A stretch of 64,000 nucleotides of DNA, taken from the NCBI RefSeq assembly GCF_000425065.1, contig NZ_AULB01000003.1, forward strand, positions 434,001-498,000, given 5' to 3'. This DNA is from Actinomadura rifamycini DSM 43936 (GTDB taxonomy: Bacteria > Actinomycetota > Actinomycetes > Streptosporangiales > Streptosporangiaceae). The notes under the pieces are model-generated. The model saw nothing but the letters and a program-made list of their open reading frames with translations, was not told the DNA's origin and made no database searches. Below are positions 51,621 through 60,952 of the stretch, in pieces (the stretch's first letter is position 1; each line of letters starts with the position of its first letter). A program made the position numbers and the translations under genes.

Positions 51621-54194
51621 TCAGAGGCGGGGGTCGACCGGCTCCGACTCCAGCGCCAGCACCGCGAAGACGGCCTGGTGCACCCGCCACAGCGGCTCCC
51701 GGCCGGTGAGCCGGTCGAGCGCCTCCAGGCCGAGCGCGTGCTCCCGCATCGCGAGGGACCGCTTGCGGCCGAGCGACCGGCCGCGCAGCCGCTCCAGGTT
51801 CTCCGGCTCGGTGTAGTCCGGGCCGTAGATGATCCGCAGGTACTCGCGGCCCCGGCACTTGGTCCCCGGCTGGATCTTGACGTCGGCGGGGAACGGGCCG
51901 AGCGGCTTGACGACCATGCCCTCGCCGCCCGCCGCGGTCAGCTTCTCCCACCACTCGGCGACGGCGGCGTCCGCGTCCGGCGCGGTCAGGTCGGCGACCA
52001 GCGAACCGGTCCGCCGCACGAACCCCGTCGGGTCGGCGTCCGCGAGCCGCCCGGCGACCTCCATGTGCCAGTCGTGGTCGCGGGCGGTCGCCCATGCCCG
52101 GTCCTCCCCCGCCAGGACCTGGAACGGCGCGATGCCGAGGCCGCCGAGCCCGTCCGCGTCCACGTCCCAGCAGTAGCGGGCGTACGCGTCGCGGAACCGG
52201 GCGGCGTTCGCGGCGCGCCGGTCGACGTGCCCGCGCAGCCCGCCGACGTCGAGGCCGCGGCGCTCGGCGCGGGCCAGCAGGTCCGCCGCCACCGGCAGGG
52301 ACGCGCGGGCGGCGGCGCCGGTCGCCGCGTACTGGGTGCGGATGAGGTCCATCGCCTTCGCCGACCACGGCAGCAGCTCGCAGTCCAGGACGAGCCAGCC
52401 GGTGCCGAGCTCGTCCCACAGCCCGGCGGCGCCGATCGCGGCGCGCAGCCGCGCCAGCGCCGCGTCCGTCCGGGCGGGGTCGCGGAAGAACGCGCGGCCG
52501 GTGCGGGTGTACAGGGCGCCGGCCGTCCCGTCGTTCACGCCGAACCGCGCGGCGGCGACGGACGCGTCGCGGCACACCACCGCGACCGCCCGCGAGCCCA
52601 TGTGCTTCTCCTCGCACACCACCCGCAGGACGCCCTTGTCGCGGTAGGCGGCGAGCGCCTCCGCCGGGTGCTCCAGGTGGCCGGGCAGCGCCGACGTCTC
52701 CGCGGGCGCCATCGTCGGCGGCAGGTAGACGAGCCAGCGCGGGTCGACCGCGAACCGGCTCATCACCTCCAGCGCCGCGAGGGCGTTCTCCTCCCGGACG
52801 GTGACGCGGCCCATCAGCCGCGTCTGGACGCCCGTGTTGTCCATGACGTCCTTGATCTGCAGGAAGTCGCTCTCGCGCTGCCCGCCGGCTCCGGTCCCGG
52901 ACGGCGGCGCCGCCAGCGGCCGGACGGGCGCGTACCAGGTGTCGCGCGCCGGGACGGAGAACAGCTCGCGCTCGGGGTAGCGGAGGGCGGTGAGCCGGCC
53001 GCCGAACACCGCGCCGGTGTCGAGGCAGATCGTGTTGTTGATCCACTCGGCGTCCGGGACCGGGGTGTGCCCGTACACGACCATGGCCTCGCCGCGGTAG
53101 TCGCGCGCCCACGGGTACCGGACGGGCAGCCCGTACTCGTCCGTCTCGCCCGTGGTGTCGCCGTAGAGGGCGAACGACCGGACGCGTCCGGACGCGCGGC
53201 CGTGGTAGTCCTCCTTCAGTCCCGCGTGGGCGACGACGAGCCTGCCGCCGTCCAGGACGTAGTGGCTGATGAGTCCGTCCATGAACCGCAGGGCGTCGGC
53301 GCGGAACTCCTCGGGCTCGCGGGCGAGCTGCTCCAGCGACTCGGCGAGGCCGTGCGCGACCCGCACCTTCCGGCCGCGCAGCGCCTTGGCGAGCTTCGCC
53401 TCGTGGTTCCCGGACACGCACAGCGCCTGCCCGGCCGCCACCATGCCCATCGCGAGCCGCAGGACGCCCGGGGTGTCGGGGCCGCGGTCGACGAGGTCGC
53501 CGACGAACACGGCCGTCCGCCCGCCCGGGTGGTTCGCGCCGACCGCGCGGCCTTCGGCGTCGTGCTCGATCTCGTAGCCGAGCCCGGCGAGGAGGTCCTC
53601 CAGTTCGGCGCGGCAGCCGTGCACGTCGCCGATGACGTCGAACGGCCCGGTCAGCTCCCGCCGGTCGTTCCACGGCTTCTCGTACGTGACGACGGCGGCG
53701 TCGATCTCCTCGACGCCGTTCAGCACGTACGCGCGGCGGAACTCGCGGCCGAGCGACCGCAGGCCGCGGCGCAGCTCGCGGCGCTGCCGCGGCAGGACGT
53801 GCGCGGGCAGGTCCGCGCGGTCGGGCCGGGCGGCGTTGCGCGCGGCGGCGACGCCCTCCGGCACGTCCAGCACGATCGCCGCCGCGAGCACGTCGTGCTC
53901 CTTCGCCAGCGCGAGAAGCTGCTGCCGTGCCTTGACCTGCACGTTCGTGGCGTCCACGACGGTCAGCAGGCCGCGCCGCAGCCGCTTGCCGACGATGTAG
54001 TGCAGCAGGTCGAACGCGTCGCCGGTGGCCGACTGGTCGTTCTCGTCGTCGGAGACGACGCCGCGGCAGAAGTCGGACGACACGATCTGGGTCGGCGTGA
54101 AGTGCTTGCGGGCGAAGTGCGACTTCCCGGAGCCGGACACGCCGACCAGCACGACGAGGCCCATCGCGGGAAGCCGGATCTCACGGCCGGTCAT
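51621..54194 (-). CDS. pnkp: Polynucleotide kinase-phosphatase-ligase-like RNA repair protein (Pnkp)
   Basis: An 857-residue three-domain RNA-repair enzyme. Residues 1-180: P-loop 5'-OH kinase (GVSGSGKS at 18-25, SSDFCRG). Residues 185-430: calcineurin-like 2',3'-phosphatase with GDVHG (189-193), GDLVDRG (232-238) and GNHE (262-265). Residues 480-857: adenylyltransferase (ligase-like) domain with lysine nucleophile in EEKHMGSR (Lys530). It heals broken RNA, notably tRNAs cut by ribotoxins, and with Hen1 ligates the ends. The ATG at 54194 overlaps the hen1 stop (ATGA), so the two are made together, as in the described bacterial Pnkp-Hen1 systems. Confidence 0.92.
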   Translation of the reverse strand: MTGREIRLPAMGLVVLVGVSGSGKSHFARKHFTPTQIVSSDFCRGVVSDDENDQSATGDAFDLLHYIVGKRLRRGLLTVVDATNVQVKARQQLLALAKEHDVLAAAIVLDVPEGVAAARNAARPDRADLPAHVLPRQRRELRRGLRSLGREFRRAYVLNGVEEIDAAVVTYEKPWNDRRELTGPFDVIGDVHGCRAELEDLLAGLGYEIEHDAEGRAVGANHPGGRTAVFVGDLVDRGPDTPGVLRLAMGMVAAGQALCVSGNHEAKLAKALRGRKVRVAHGLAESLEQLAREPEEFRADALRFMDGLISHYVLDGGRLVVAHAGLKEDYHGRASGRVRSFALYGDTTGETDEYGLPVRYPWARDYRGEAMVVYGHTPVPDAEWINNTICLDTGAVFGGRLTALRYPERELFSVPARDTWYAPVRPLAAPPSGTGAGGQRESDFLQIKDVMDNTGVQTRLMGRVTVREENALAALEVMSRFAVDPRWLVYLPPTMAPAETSALPGHLEHPAEALAAYRDKGVLRVVCEEKHMGSRAVAVVCRDASVAAARFGVNDGTAGALYTRTGRAFFRDPARTDAALARLRAAIGAAGLWDELGTGWLVLDCELLPWSAKAMDLIRTQYAATGAAARASLPVAADLLARAERRGLDVGGLRGHVDRRAANAARFRDAYARYCWDVDADGLGGLGIAPFQVLAGEDRAWATARDHDWHMEVAGRLADADPTGFVRRTGSLVADLTAPDADAAVAEWWEKLTAAGGEGMVVKPLGPFPADVKIQPGTKCRGREYLRIIYGPDYTEPENLERLRGRSLGRKRSLAMREHALGLEALDRLTGREPLWRVHQAVFAVLALESEPVDPRL

Positions 54195-55672
54195 CGGGTG
54201 AACACTCCCATCTGCGTCGGGGCGCCGACCTCGGGGTCGTCGTCGCCGACCGGTACGTGCCGGACGCGGTAGCCGTGCGCGGCGGCGACCCGGTCGGCCC
54301 ACGCGCGGAACTCGGCGCGCGTCCACTCGAACCGGTGGTCGGGGTGCCGCATCGCGCCGGGCGCCATGCCCTCGTAGCGGACGTTGTGCTCGGCGTTCGG
54401 CGTCGTCACCACGACGACGCGGGGCGCGGCGTGCCCGAACACCACCTTCTCGACGGCGCCGAGGCGCGGCGGGTCGATGTGCTCGACGACCTCCATCAGC
54501 ACCGCCGCGTCGTACCCGCCGAACCGGTCGTCGGCGTAGGTGAGGGCGCCCTGGAACAGGTCGCCGACCCGCTCGCGGTGGCGGGACGGGCCGGGCCGGT
54601 CGAGCCGCAGCCGCCGCCGCGCGTGCTCGACGGCGCGGAACGACACGTCCGCCCCGGCGACCCGCGCGACCGCGCCGTCCTTCAGCAGCCGCGCGAGCAG
54701 CTTGCCCGAGCCGCAGCCGAGGTCGATGACGCTGCCCGCGTCCTCCTCGCGCAGCGCGTCCGCCACCGCGCGGATCCGCCGCTCGGCGAGCGGGAGCGGC
54801 CGCTCCTCCGCCGCCGCCTCCGCGCCGTCGCCGCTCCCCGCGGTCTCGCCGGTCGCGCCGGTCTCGCCGGTCTCGCCGGTGTCGGTCGCCGGTTCCTCGT
54901 CGATCTCGACGGGGTCGAGCGCGTCGTCGGGCGCGCCCTCCGCGTCGGCCAGCCGGCCCAGCGCGGCCCGGACGAGCGCGCGGCGGTTCGCCAGGTAGCG
55001 GCGGGTGATCGGGCCGCGGTCGGGGTGCGTCGCGAGCCACCCCTCCCCCGCCCGGACCAGCTTGTCCACCTCGTCGGACGCCACCCAGTAGTGCTTGGCG
55101 TCGTCCAGGACGGGCAGCAGCACGTACAGCTGGTTCAGCGCGTCGGCGAGCCGGACGGTCCCGGTCAGCGTGAGGGTCACGTACCGGGAGTCGCCCCAGG
55201 AGGGGAACTCGGGGTCGAGCGGGACCGGTTCGGCCGACACGTCCCACCCGAGCGGCCGGAAGAACCGCTCGGCCTGCCCCCGGCCGCCGCGGCACGGCAG
55301 CGCCGGGAGCGCGATCTCCAGCGGGATCGGCGCCTCCGCCAGGTCCGGGCGGGCGTCGCAGCGCCCGCGCATCGCCGTGCGGAACACCTGCGCCATCGCC
55401 GACGCGAGCAGCGACGACGCCGCGTACGGGCGGTCGTTGACGAACTGGCCGAGGGAGAAGTCCGGCGTGCCTCTGCCGCGCGTGCGGACGAGCCGGACCG
55501 GGTCGACGTCGAGCAGCAGCGCCGCCGTGCAGCGCCGCTCGTCCGCCTCGGGGTAGAAGACGTGCGCCGTCCCGTACGCCTGGTCGAACGCCTGCACCCG
55601 GTCCGGGTGCTTGTGCAGCAGGAAGCCCAGATCGCTCGCCGGGCTCAGGGTCGTGGTGATCGTCAGAAGCAC
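54191..55672 (-). CDS. hen1: 3'-terminal RNA ribose 2'-O-methyltransferase Hen1
   Basis: A 493-residue bacterial Hen1. The N-terminal half (about 1-240) is the domain that works with Pnkp in ligation; a Thr/Gly/Glu repeat linker (TGETGETGATGETAG) lies at about 258-275; the C-terminal half is the methyltransferase, with VIDLGCGSGKLLARLL (SAM site), EVVEHID and HPDHRFEWT providing the manganese ligands. It methylates the 2'-OH of the damaged RNA 3' end so that repaired RNA resists recutting. GTG 55672 is used. Coupled to pnkp by ATGA overlap. Confidence 0.92.
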   Translation of the reverse strand: MLLTITTTLSPASDLGFLLHKHPDRVQAFDQAYGTAHVFYPEADERRCTAALLLDVDPVRLVRTRGRGTPDFSLGQFVNDRPYAASSLLASAMAQVFRTAMRGRCDARPDLAEAPIPLEIALPALPCRGGRGQAERFFRPLGWDVSAEPVPLDPEFPSWGDSRYVTLTLTGTVRLADALNQLYVLLPVLDDAKHYWVASDEVDKLVRAGEGWLATHPDRGPITRRYLANRRALVRAALGRLADAEGAPDDALDPVEIDEEPATDTGETGETGATGETAGSGDGAEAAAEERPLPLAERRIRAVADALREEDAGSVIDLGCGSGKLLARLLKDGAVARVAGADVSFRAVEHARRRLRLDRPGPSRHRERVGDLFQGALTYADDRFGGYDAAVLMEVVEHIDPPRLGAVEKVVFGHAAPRVVVVTTPNAEHNVRYEGMAPGAMRHPDHRFEWTRAEFRAWADRVAAAHGYRVRHVPVGDDDPEVGAPTQMGVFTR

Positions 55673-55722
55673 CCGCCAAGTGTGGCCCACCGGGGGTGAG
55701 CTCCCGCATCCCCTTTTTCCGG

Positions 55723-56850
55723 TCAGGGCACGGCCGGGCCCTTGATGTACGCGCCGTTCTCGTCGAAGGGCCAGGGGTTCGCCACGCAGCCCTTCAGCCC
55801 GTAGATCTGCTGCATCATCACCGGCGCCGGCTCGCCCTTGCCGCCGCACGTCATGTGCCCGAAGCCGAGCCGGTGCCCGACCTCGTGGTTGATGGTCAGC
55901 GCGTGGTACTCGTGCGGGCGTCCCTTGTAGTACTTCGTCAGCAGCAGCCAGCGCTTGAGGTTCACGACGACCTGCTTGCCGGCGCGGCAGTTGACCTCGC
56001 CTTCGGTGTCCATCCCGTAGGCGGCGCACAGCTTGTCGGTCGTCGCCGGCGAGGACAGCTTCACGACGAACTCGTGCGCTCCGGAGTCGACGCGCTGGAA
56101 CGCCCACTTGCCCTGGGCCGTCCAGCCGCGCGGATCGCCGAGGATGCCGTCGACCTCCTCGGCGAAGTCGTTCACGTCCTGCTTGAGGCCGCCCTCCACC
56201 GCGACCATGTACCGCATGACCTTGGTGCCCTCCCCGGTCACCCCGGCCCCTTCGGCGACGGTGAACTTCCCGGTGCCTTTCCGCGGGATGTACGGCGGCG
56301 CGGTGGTCGTCGGGGCGGCGCTGGGCGCCGCGCTCGCCGACGCCTTCGCCCCGCCCTCGCCGCTCGGGTGCGGCGCGGCCGACGCGGAGTCCGTCCCGCC
56401 CGGGTACCAGGCGACGAGCGCGGCGATGCCGAGGACGGCCGCCAGGACGAGCGCGACGCCGCCGACGGCCAGGCCGACGGCCCGGTTGCGGCGGGCCCCC
56501 GCGAACGCCCGGTCGAGTTCGTCCTCGAACCCCTCGGTCGTCGCCGGGCCGGGCGGGTCGTCGGACGTCGGTCCGGCGGGGTGCGCGCGCCGCCGGGACG
56601 GCCGTCCCCGCCTCGGCCCCGGCGGGCCGTCCGGTGCCTGCTCGTACGCGTGCGGGTCCGCGGGCGGGAAGGGCGGCCGCGGCGCCGGATCGTGCTGCGG
56701 CGGGTACCCGTGAGCCTGCTCGAACGGGTGCCCCGGGGCCTGGCCCGGCGGGTACGGGGGTTGCGGTCCGGCCTGATGCGGAGGTTGTGTTCCGGCGTCC
56801 CCGGAAGGTCGCTGGGGACGGCGGCGGGAGCGAGATCGTGGACGTTGCAT
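55723..56850 (-). CDS. DUF3152 membrane-anchored putative zinc metalloprotease
   Basis: A 375-residue protein. Residues 1-115 are a Pro/Arg-rich cytoplasmic tail, then one membrane helix (about 122-145) and an Ala/Ser linker, and the outside DUF3152 domain (about 170-375). The domain has INHEVGHRLGFGHMTC, a metzincin-like HExxHxxGxxH zinc motif, followed by a Met-rich VMMQQ turn. Substrate unknown. The ATG at 56850 is chosen because the Arg-rich start is normal for the family. A possible longer start exists at 56883. It is transcribed toward the hen1-pnkp genes. Confidence 0.84.
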   Translation of the reverse strand: MQRPRSRSRRRPQRPSGDAGTQPPHQAGPQPPYPPGQAPGHPFEQAHGYPPQHDPAPRPPFPPADPHAYEQAPDGPPGPRRGRPSRRRAHPAGPTSDDPPGPATTEGFEDELDRAFAGARRNRAVGLAVGGVALVLAAVLGIAALVAWYPGGTDSASAAPHPSGEGGAKASASAAPSAAPTTTAPPYIPRKGTGKFTVAEGAGVTGEGTKVMRYMVAVEGGLKQDVNDFAEEVDGILGDPRGWTAQGKWAFQRVDSGAHEFVVKLSSPATTDKLCAAYGMDTEGEVNCRAGKQVVVNLKRWLLLTKYYKGRPHEYHALTINHEVGHRLGFGHMTCGGKGEPAPVMMQQIYGLKGCVANPWPFDENGAYIKGPAVP

Positions 56851-57024
56851 AGCGTGCTCAGCATGGCAGATCCCGCCCGACAAAGGTGATCATTTTGTGA
56901 CAATTCGCAGGTCAAGGGCCTACGTTACGTTTCTCACGGCTTCCCGGTGGTCACGGACGGTAGGCCGCCCGGCGCGAAAAGCGTTTGCGGACCGCCCGCC
57001 CGGACCGTGACAATCCGGGGCATC

Positions 57025-57855
57025 ATGAGCAGACACCCACGGCGTTCCGTCGCGCAGGAGACCGTCGCGATCATCGAGCGGGGCGAGTACCGTGCCCCGT
57101 CCGGGCGCACCGTCCCGGTCGCCGCGAGCATCGAGCGGGCCAGGCGCGGCACCGTCCTGTACCGGCCCGACGACCTGGACGCCCTCCTGCGGAAGGCCGC
57201 GGACGAGCCCGCCGGCGCGGGCACCCGCATCGAGGTCACCGAGGAGACGACGCTCGCCGCCGCCCGGCGGCTCGTCGCCCCGGACGCCGTCCCGCTCGCG
57301 CTGAACTTCGCGTCCGCGAAGAACCCCGGCGGCGGCTTCCTCAACGGCGCGCACGCCCAGGAGGAGGGCCTCGCCCGGTCGTCCGGGCTGTACGCGTCGC
57401 TGACCTCGGCGCAGCAGTACTACGCCTTCCACCGCGAGCAGCGCGACCTGCTGTACAGCGACCACATGATCTACTCGCCGGGCGTCCCGGTGTTCCGCGA
57501 CGACCGGGGCGTCCTGCTGGAGGAACCCTACGAGGTCGCGTTCCTGACGTCCCCGGCCCCGAACCGGGGCGCGATCCGCGACCCGGAGAAGATCGCCGAG
57601 TTGCCGCGGGTTTTGGACGTCCGCGCCCGCAAGGTGCTCGCGGCGGCGCTCGCCAACGGGCACCGGCGCATCGTGCTGGGGGCGTGGGGCTGCGGGGTGT
57701 TCCGCAACGACCCGGCCGAGGTCGCCGAGACGTTCGCCCGCGCGCTGCGGCCGGGCGGCCCGTTCGCCGACCGGTTCGAGCACGTCGTGTTCGCCGTGTG
57801 GGACACCGCCCCGGGCGCCCCGAGGCACGTCGCCTTCCAGCGCGTGTTCGGCTGA
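57025..57855 (+). CDS. Bacterial-type poly(ADP-ribose) glycohydrolase (PARG macrodomain)
   Basis: A 276-residue protein of the TIGR02452/bacterial PARG family. The catalytic loop reads NPGGGFLNGAHAQEEGLARSSGLYASL, with the GGG and QEE that define PARGs; MIYSPGVPVFRDD and LGAWGCGVFRNDP complete the macrodomain. It removes ADP-ribose chains or terminal ADP-ribose units. The ATG at 57025 is preceded by a poor ribosome site; a GACAAT -10-like hexamer lies 11 bp upstream. It is divergent from DUF3152-hen1-pnkp and close to RNA repair, consistent with nucleic-acid stress. Confidence 0.88.
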   Translation: MSRHPRRSVAQETVAIIERGEYRAPSGRTVPVAASIERARRGTVLYRPDDLDALLRKAADEPAGAGTRIEVTEETTLAAARRLVAPDAVPLALNFASAKNPGGGFLNGAHAQEEGLARSSGLYASLTSAQQYYAFHREQRDLLYSDHMIYSPGVPVFRDDRGVLLEEPYEVAFLTSPAPNRGAIRDPEKIAELPRVLDVRARKVLAAALANGHRRIVLGAWGCGVFRNDPAEVAETFARALRPGGPFADRFEHVVFAVWDTAPGAPRHVAFQRVFG

Positions 57856-57903
57856 CCCGGCGGGGAGGAGCGCCCTCCCCGCCGGGCCGCCGGCGCCCCG
57901 GTA

Positions 57904-57959
57904 GAGCTCGCCGGTCAGAGCTCGCCGGTCAGAGCTTGCCGGTCAGAGCTTGCCCATCA
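57904..57959. repeat. 14-bp tandem repeat at the 3' end of the LLM oxidoreductase gene
   Basis: Units starting at 57904, 57918, 57932 and 57946 (gagctYgccggtca, last unit diverged). On the minus strand each full unit encodes G-K-L-stop, so the 3' end of the gene, including its stop codon, has been duplicated downstream at least twice. The period equals that of the repeats at 17857-17926. Confidence 0.8.
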
Positions 57960-58869
57960 CCTCGGCGGCGATCAGCTCCAGGTGCTCCAGGTCGGACAGG
58001 TCGAGCACCTGGAGGTAGAGCCGCTCGGCGCCCAGCTCGCCGAACCGGCCGATCTTGTCGACGAGCTCCTGCGGGGTGCCCGCCAGGCCGTTCTCCCGCA
58101 GCTCCTCGGGCTCCCGCCCGATCGCGTCCGCGCGGCGCCGCACCTCGGCCTCGTCCCGCCCGCAGCACACCACCTGCGCGGCCGAGTACACCATCGGCCG
58201 GGTCCGGCCCGCGTCCCGGACGGCCGCCCGGACGCGCTCGAACGCCGCGCCCGTGTCGTCGAGCCGGTGGAACGGCACGTTGTACTCGTCGGCGTACGTC
58301 GCGGCGAGGCGCGGGGTGCGCTTCGCGCCGAACCCGCCGACCAGCACCGGCGGGCCGCCGGCCTGCGCGGGCTTCGGCAGCGCGGGCGAGTCGGTGAGCG
58401 TGTAGTGGTCGCCGCTGAACGAGAACGTCTCGCCGGACGGCGTCCCCCACAGCCCCTTGCAGATCTGGAGCTGCTCCTCGAGCTTCTCGAACCGCTCGTT
58501 CAGGCTGGGGAACGGGATGCCGTAGTGGGCGTGCTCCTCCTCGAACCAGCCGGTGCCGAGGCCGAAGTCGACGCGGCCGCCGCTCATCTGGTCGACCTGC
58601 GCGACGGAGATCGCCAGCGGGCCGGGCAGGCGGAACGTCGCGGCCGTCACCAGCGTGCCCAGGCGGATCCGGCTCGTCTCGCGCGCGAGGGCGCCGAGCG
58701 TGACCCACGAGTCGGTCGGGCCCGGCTCGCCCGTCACGTCGCCCATCTTGGTGTAGTGGTCCGAACGGAAGAAGGCGTCGAAACCGAGGTCCTCGGCCGC
58801 CTTCGCGACGGTCAGCAGTGTCTCGTAGCTCGCCCCCTGCTGGGGCTCGGTGAAGATCCGTAGACGCAT
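57943..58869 (-). CDS. LLM class F420-dependent oxidoreductase
   Basis: A 308-residue luciferase-like monooxygenase-fold protein of the F420 branch. FDAFFRSDHYTKMG, VTLGALARETSRIRLGTLVTAATFRLPGPLAISVAQVDQMSGGRVDFGLGTGWFEEEHAHYGIPFP and VLVGGFGAKRTPRLAATYADEYN are family blocks. It would use coenzyme F420 in a redox reaction on an unknown substrate. The ATG at 58869 is standard. A four-copy 14-bp repeat lies around its stop. Confidence 0.88.
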   Translation of the reverse strand: MRLRIFTEPQQGASYETLLTVAKAAEDLGFDAFFRSDHYTKMGDVTGEPGPTDSWVTLGALARETSRIRLGTLVTAATFRLPGPLAISVAQVDQMSGGRVDFGLGTGWFEEEHAHYGIPFPSLNERFEKLEEQLQICKGLWGTPSGETFSFSGDHYTLTDSPALPKPAQAGGPPVLVGGFGAKRTPRLAATYADEYNVPFHRLDDTGAAFERVRAAVRDAGRTRPMVYSAAQVVCCGRDEAEVRRRADAIGREPEELRENGLAGTPQELVDKIGRFGELGAERLYLQVLDLSDLEHLELIAAEVMGKL

Positions 58870-58911
58870 GACTCCATCCTCGTACCCGGGCGGCGGTGCT
58901 CGCACCGCGGG

Positions 58912-60207
58912 TCAGCCGGAGGGCGGCGAACCGGACGGGGAGTCGGGCCCGGAGCCGAGCGGGGAGTCGAGGGGGTTCCTCTCGGGCGGTGCCGCGCTCC
59001 GCGGGCCGCTCCCCTCGCTCGGGAACCACAGGACGAACGTGCTCCCCTCGCCCTCCGCGGAGAACAGCCGGACGTGCCCGTGGTGCGTCTCCACGATCTG
59101 CCGGACGATCGCGAGCCCCAGGCCCGTGCGGCGGTCGCCCGTCCGGCGGTCGTGGTCGCGCGTCCGGCGGTCCTGCGCGCCCCGGTAGAACCGGTCGAAG
59201 ACGCGGTCCTGCTCGTGCGGCGCCAGCCCGGGGCCGGTGTCGGCGACCGCCGCCCACAGCCAGCCGCCGGACGCCCCGGCCCCGACCGTGATCACCGACC
59301 CCTCGGGCGCCAGCCGCACCGCGTTCGACAGCAGGTTCCCGACGGCGCGGCGCAGCGCGTCGTGGTCGCCGATCAGCACGAGGCCGTCCCGGATCCGGTG
59401 CTCCAGGGCCAGCCGCCGGACGGACGCGAGCGAGCCGAACTCCTCGGCGGCCTCCCGCGCCACGACCGCGAGGTCGACGTCGGTGTCCTCCAGCGCGGGC
59501 GCCGAGCGGCGGGCCGTGGCCAGCAGGTCCTCCACGAGCCGCGTCATGCGGGTGGTCGCGCGGTCGACGACGTCCACGGCGCGGCGCCGGTCGGGCTCGT
59601 CGGCGTCCGGCGCGCTGAGCACGGTGTCGAGGTTCGCGCGGATGATCGCGAGCGGGCTGCGCAGCTCGTGCGACGCGTCGTCGATCAGCCGCCGCTGCGA
59701 CTGGAACGCGCTGTCGAGGCGGTCGAGCATCGAGTCGACGGTGTCGGCGAGCTCGCGCAGCTCGTCGCGCGGCCCGGACAGCCGGATGCGGCGGGACAGG
59801 TCGGTGGCCTGGATCTCCTCGGCGGCGCGGGCGATGGCGCGGACCGGTTTCAGCGCCCGGCCCGCCAGCACCCAGCCGATGCCGAGGCTGGCGACCAGCA
59901 GCCCGCCGAGCGTCCCGAGCGAGTAGTTGCGCAGGGTGCGGCGCGTCTCGTAGTTGACGGCCTCCTCCACCTGCTGCACCTTGACGACCTCCACGTCGCC
60001 GAGCCGCACGCCGCCGACGTACTTCTGCGCCTGGTAGGTCTCGGTGATCGGCTGCGCCTCGGTGCTGCGGACGACCGCGAGGTAGGTCCCGCCGAGGACG
60101 AGCGCGGTCACGGCGAACAGCAGCGTCGAGTACAGCACGGTCAGCCGGAACCGGATCGACTGGGCGAACCCGGGCAGCGGCGGGCGCCGCATCCGGAACG
60201 CGGGCAT
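58912..60207 (-). CDS. Two-component sensor histidine kinase
   Basis: A 431-residue kinase. Membrane helices at about 22-45 and 97-118 flank an external sensor of about 50 residues with no recognised ligand pocket. Then a HAMP domain (LKPVRAIARAAEEIQATDLSRRI), the HisKA dimerisation box with phospho-His in DDASHELRSPLAIIRANL, and the ATPase domain with NLLSNAVRLAP, ADTGPGLAPHEQDRVFDRFYRG and GLGLAIVRQIV. The ATG lies in the TGATG overlap with the response regulator stop. A Ser/Pro-rich tail ends it. The stimulus is unknown. Confidence 0.9.
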   Translation of the reverse strand: MPAFRMRRPPLPGFAQSIRFRLTVLYSTLLFAVTALVLGGTYLAVVRSTEAQPITETYQAQKYVGGVRLGDVEVVKVQQVEEAVNYETRRTLRNYSLGTLGGLLVASLGIGWVLAGRALKPVRAIARAAEEIQATDLSRRIRLSGPRDELRELADTVDSMLDRLDSAFQSQRRLIDDASHELRSPLAIIRANLDTVLSAPDADEPDRRRAVDVVDRATTRMTRLVEDLLATARRSAPALEDTDVDLAVVAREAAEEFGSLASVRRLALEHRIRDGLVLIGDHDALRRAVGNLLSNAVRLAPEGSVITVGAGASGGWLWAAVADTGPGLAPHEQDRVFDRFYRGAQDRRTRDHDRRTGDRRTGLGLAIVRQIVETHHGHVRLFSAEGEGSTFVLWFPSEGSGPRSAAPPERNPLDSPLGSGPDSPSGSPPSG

Positions 60208-60911
60208 CACGCCTCCCCTCGCGTGGCGTCGCGGAGGCGGTAGCCGTGCCGGACGACCGTCTCGATCAGCGGGTCCTCGCCGTCCCCGGCGAGCTTGCGG
60301 CGCAGCGTCCCGACCGTCACCCGCACGGTGTTGGTGAACGGGTCGGCGTTCTCGTCCCACACGTGCTCGAGGAGGTCCTCGGGCGACACGACCTGGCCGG
60401 GGCGGCTCATCAGGTACCGCAGCACCGCGAACTCCTTCGGGGAGAGGTTCAGCCGCCGCCCGGCGCGGGACGCCTCGCGGCGGCCGGTGTCGAGCCGCAG
60501 CTCGCCGACCGTCCACACCGCCGACCCGCCGCCGCTGTCGCGCCGCAGCAGCGCCCGCACCCGCGCCAGCAGCTCCGGGAACGCGAACGGCTTGACCAGG
60601 TAGTCGTCCGCGCCCTCGTCCAGGCCGCGGACCCGGTCGGCGAGCCGGTCCCGCGCGGTCAGCATGAGGATCCGCAGGTCGGGGCCGCTCTCGCCGTCCA
60701 GCTCCCCGGCCCGGACGGCCCGGCACAGGTCGAACCCGTCGCCGTCCGGCAGGTTCAGGTCCAGGATCATCAGGTCGTAGGACGCCGCGTACAGCTTCTG
60801 CGACGCCTCGTCCACGTCGTACGCCACGTCCACCGCGTAGTCCGCACGGACCAGGCCGTACCGGAGCGCCTCGACGAGGTCCTCCTCGTCCTCCACCACG
60901 AGCACTCGCAT
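60207..60911 (-). CDS. OmpR-family response regulator
   Basis: A 234-residue regulator. The receiver domain shows VVEDEEDLVEALRYGL, phospho-acceptor Asp in LMILDLNLPDGDG and KPFAFPELLARV; the DNA-binding winged helix reads LNLSPKEFAVLRYLMSRPGQVVSPEDLLEHVW...RVTVGTLRRKL. It works with the sensor kinase whose gene overlaps its end. The upstream protease gene, transcribed the same way, ends 41 bp before it and may be a target. Confidence 0.92.
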   Translation of the reverse strand: MRVLVVEDEEDLVEALRYGLVRADYAVDVAYDVDEASQKLYAASYDLMILDLNLPDGDGFDLCRAVRAGELDGESGPDLRILMLTARDRLADRVRGLDEGADDYLVKPFAFPELLARVRALLRRDSGGGSAVWTVGELRLDTGRREASRAGRRLNLSPKEFAVLRYLMSRPGQVVSPEDLLEHVWDENADPFTNTVRVTVGTLRRKLAGDGEDPLIETVVRHGYRLRDATRGEA

Positions 60912-60952
60912 GGCGTGACGCTATCCTCCCCCGCTTCCTCGTTCGCCCCGGT

